From positions 1 through 64,000 of the forward strand of contig NZ_WTYM01000022.1 of NCBI RefSeq assembly GCF_009827435.1: DNA of 64,000 nucleotides, in the 5' to 3' direction. This document shows positions 60,305-64,000 of the stretch, piece after piece (the stretch's first letter is position 1; each line of letters begins with the position of its first letter). Under the pieces are notes generated by a model that saw only the letters and a list, made by a program, of their open reading frames with translations, made no database searches and had not been told where the DNA came from. This DNA comes from Croceibacterium salegens (GTDB lineage: Bacteria; Pseudomonadota; Alphaproteobacteria; Sphingomonadales; Sphingomonadaceae). The position numbers and the translations under genes are program-made.

Positions 60305-60621
60305 TCAGCCTTCGCCCTCCACGCTGTCGATCAGGCCGCCCATTCCCGCATCTCGCAGCCGCGCGGCCCAATCGGGAGGGCAATTCTTCACGCGAATGCA
60401 GTCCACCTCGCAGTCGCGCATTGCCTCTTTCATCCTGCCGAACTCGGCTTTGGATGCGGGCTGCTTCGAGACGTACCAGGCCCCAAGCACTTCGTCGACT
60501 AGCGCAAAGAGGTCGGGCGCGGCGAACTCGCACATGGTGCAAAGCGTGCAGTGATCGAGTTCGACGTAAAACGGACCCGGCACGTTCGCCGGATGAGGTG
60601 GCTTTCGGGTCTCCGGCCTCA

Positions 60622-60622
<1 letters not shown>
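60305..60622 (-). CDS. Ferredoxin-like single-cluster protein
   Basis: 105 aa. C-x2-C-x2-C (DHCTLCTMCEFAAP) and a distal C (DCEVDCIRV), the pattern of small [4Fe-4S]/[3Fe-4S] ferredoxins. GTG start at 60622 shares a base with the thiC stop. Co-transcription with thiC suggests supply of electrons or a role with the radical-SAM ThiC (inference). Confidence 0.85.
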
Positions 60623-63098
<2,476 letters not shown>

Positions 63099-63104
63099 AA
63101 CGGC

Positions 63105-63482
63105 TCAGCCCGGCGGGGCGAATCCCACGGTATCGCCTGCCGGGGTGGTGAAGGCGACGATGTAGCCGCCGTCGGCCCCGTCGCGCATCGGCGCGAAGGT
63201 GATCTTGATCGTGTCGCCCGCCTTGACCGAGCCGCGATTGTAGCCGGCGCGGTAGAAATTCGAGGCGCTGTGGCCCTCGAAGTCCCAGTCGCGCGTGCCC
63301 TTGGCGTCGGTAATGGTCACGATCATGTGGGTGTGCGGATTGACCACCTTGATCGCCTTGACGGTACCGGTGAGCGTCTTGGGGCTGCGGAAGTCGAAGA
63401 TCGCCGCCGAATGATGCGCGGCAACCGGCACGGCAATGCCAAAGGTGGCGACCGCGGCGAGTGTGAGGACGTAGTTCTTCAT
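63105..63482 (-). CDS. DUF6152 family exported protein
   Basis: 125 aa. Signal peptide then AHHSAAIFDFRSPKTLTGTVKAIKVVNPHTHMIVT, matching DUF6152, and IKITFAPMRDGADGG. Paralogue of the protein at 62718. The stops of the two genes face each other with six bases between. It likely belongs to an operon with the gene at 63504. Confidence 0.9.
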   Translation of the reverse strand: MKNYVLTLAAVATFGIAVPVAAHHSAAIFDFRSPKTLTGTVKAIKVVNPHTHMIVTITDAKGTRDWDFEGHSASNFYRAGYNRGSVKAGDTIKITFAPMRDGADGGYIVAFTTPAGDTVGFAPPG

Positions 63483-63503
63483 GGCGCTGGTTTTCCCCTC
63501 GGC

Positions 63504-64000
63504 TCATTCGTAGACGTCGATGACGTCGGCCATCTTGGCGGTGATCGGCTCTCCGGCCTCGAGCTGTTCGCGGCGCTTTTCGAGCAGGCGCAACCACGGC
63601 TCCTCCGTGCAGTTGTAGGCCATGATGTGCCCGTCCTTGAGCGGCATCCACTTCTTCGTGAAGCTGACGGGCGCGGTGTAATAGACCGGGTCGGTCATGG
63701 TCAGTTCGTATTCCATGATCTTGCCGACCTTTGCATCGGGCACGATGCGGATGCGCTCGACCATCGTCGCTTCCTCGCTGTGCGGATAGGTCCGCTGGTC
63801 CTGCCCGTCGCTTAGGTCGGTGGTGGTGACGACCAGCGTATCGCCGTCCCATTTGCCTTCCGAATATCCCTGCCGCACCGGCAGGCGCTTTTCGGGCGGC
63901 ACGCCGTGGCCGGGCATGTAAACCCGCCGCGTCTCGCTCTCGACCTCGTAGATGATAGTCAACTGTTCGGGCCGGTGAATGAACTCGATCGGATAGCCGC
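63504..64000 (-). CDS. Hypothetical exported-type protein, 5'-truncated by window edge
   Basis: The frame is open to base 64000, with upstream codons PIEFIHRPEQ in frame before the TTG at 63962. It contains RRVYMPGHGVPPEKR, YSEGKWDGDTLVVTTTDLSDGQDQ, YTAPVSFTKKWMPLKDGHIMAYNCTEEPW. It commonly appears beside DUF6152 genes in sphingomonads (inference). Function unknown; the N-terminus is outside the window. Confidence 0.75.
   Translation of the reverse strand, partial: GYPIEFIHRPEQLTIIYEVESETRRVYMPGHGVPPEKRLPVRQGYSEGKWDGDTLVVTTTDLSDGQDQRTYPHSEEATMVERIRIVPDAKVGKIMEYELTMTDPVYYTAPVSFTKKWMPLKDGHIMAYNCTEEPWLRLLEKRREQLEAGEPITAKMADVIDVYE

Overview
The window is from a high-GC alphaproteobacterium, most likely order Sphingomonadales and probably an Erythrobacteraceae relative. 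This is inferred from the gene content (sphingomonad-type tol-pal, hisB-H-A-F-E, RSH, infC, fused LigAB-type dioxygenase, DUF6152 proteins, small sphingomonad-type ORFs) and from REP-like hairpins. No 16S rRNA is present, so the genus cannot be fixed.

The left end (1-9200) is accessory. It starts with the 3' end of a MucR/Ros regulator and a LacI-type regulator. An AT-richer integrative element then lies between a 14-bp direct repeat, at 2470-2483 and 9093-9106. The right copy is the 3' end of tRNA-Ser(GGA). The element carries a tyrosine integrase, an AlpA-like excision regulator, a 52-aa acidic ORF, about 0.5 kb of densely foldable apparently non-coding DNA (candidate large structured RNA), a second MucR, an Imm33/DUF2185-like protein, a serine resolvase and a two-gene ATPase + HNH nuclease module of Septu (PtuA/PtuB) type. 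No reverse transcriptase is present, so it is not a retron Ec78-type locus as seen here.

From 9.2 kb onward the DNA is GC-rich and chromosomal: stringent response (rsh), a PLP aminotransferase, GH16, a Phd/AbrB-Doc toxin-antitoxin pair, hemF, pdeM, infC (apparent AUA start), a DASS transporter, a trans-sulfuration enzyme behind a pseudoknot that would mask its ribosome binding site, the ybgC-tolQ-tolR-tolA-tolB-pal operon, the translationally coupled his operon with two small passenger membrane proteins, sspB, gmk, a lipoprotein subtilase with a C-terminal beta-barrel, dapD, a gallate-type LigBA fused dioxygenase, a 2TM potassium channel, and two peptidoglycan-acting proteins (DUF1906 + YkuD_2 fusion; LysM + M74).

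The right end (58.3-64 kb) holds thiC under a TPP riboswitch, with a ferredoxin gene directly behind it. Downstream is a decayed second copy of the thiC 3' end, split in two by a ferritin-like gene: 60098-60299 and 58522-58589 both align to the last ~57 codons of thiC. The window ends in secreted DUF6152-type proteins and a truncated gene.

Most notable: the candidate structured RNA in the defence element; the split thiC remnant; the masked ribosome binding site at 21783-21820; two related 21-bp tandem-repeat clusters 41 kb apart (13511-13625, 54578-54695); and the AUA start of infC.
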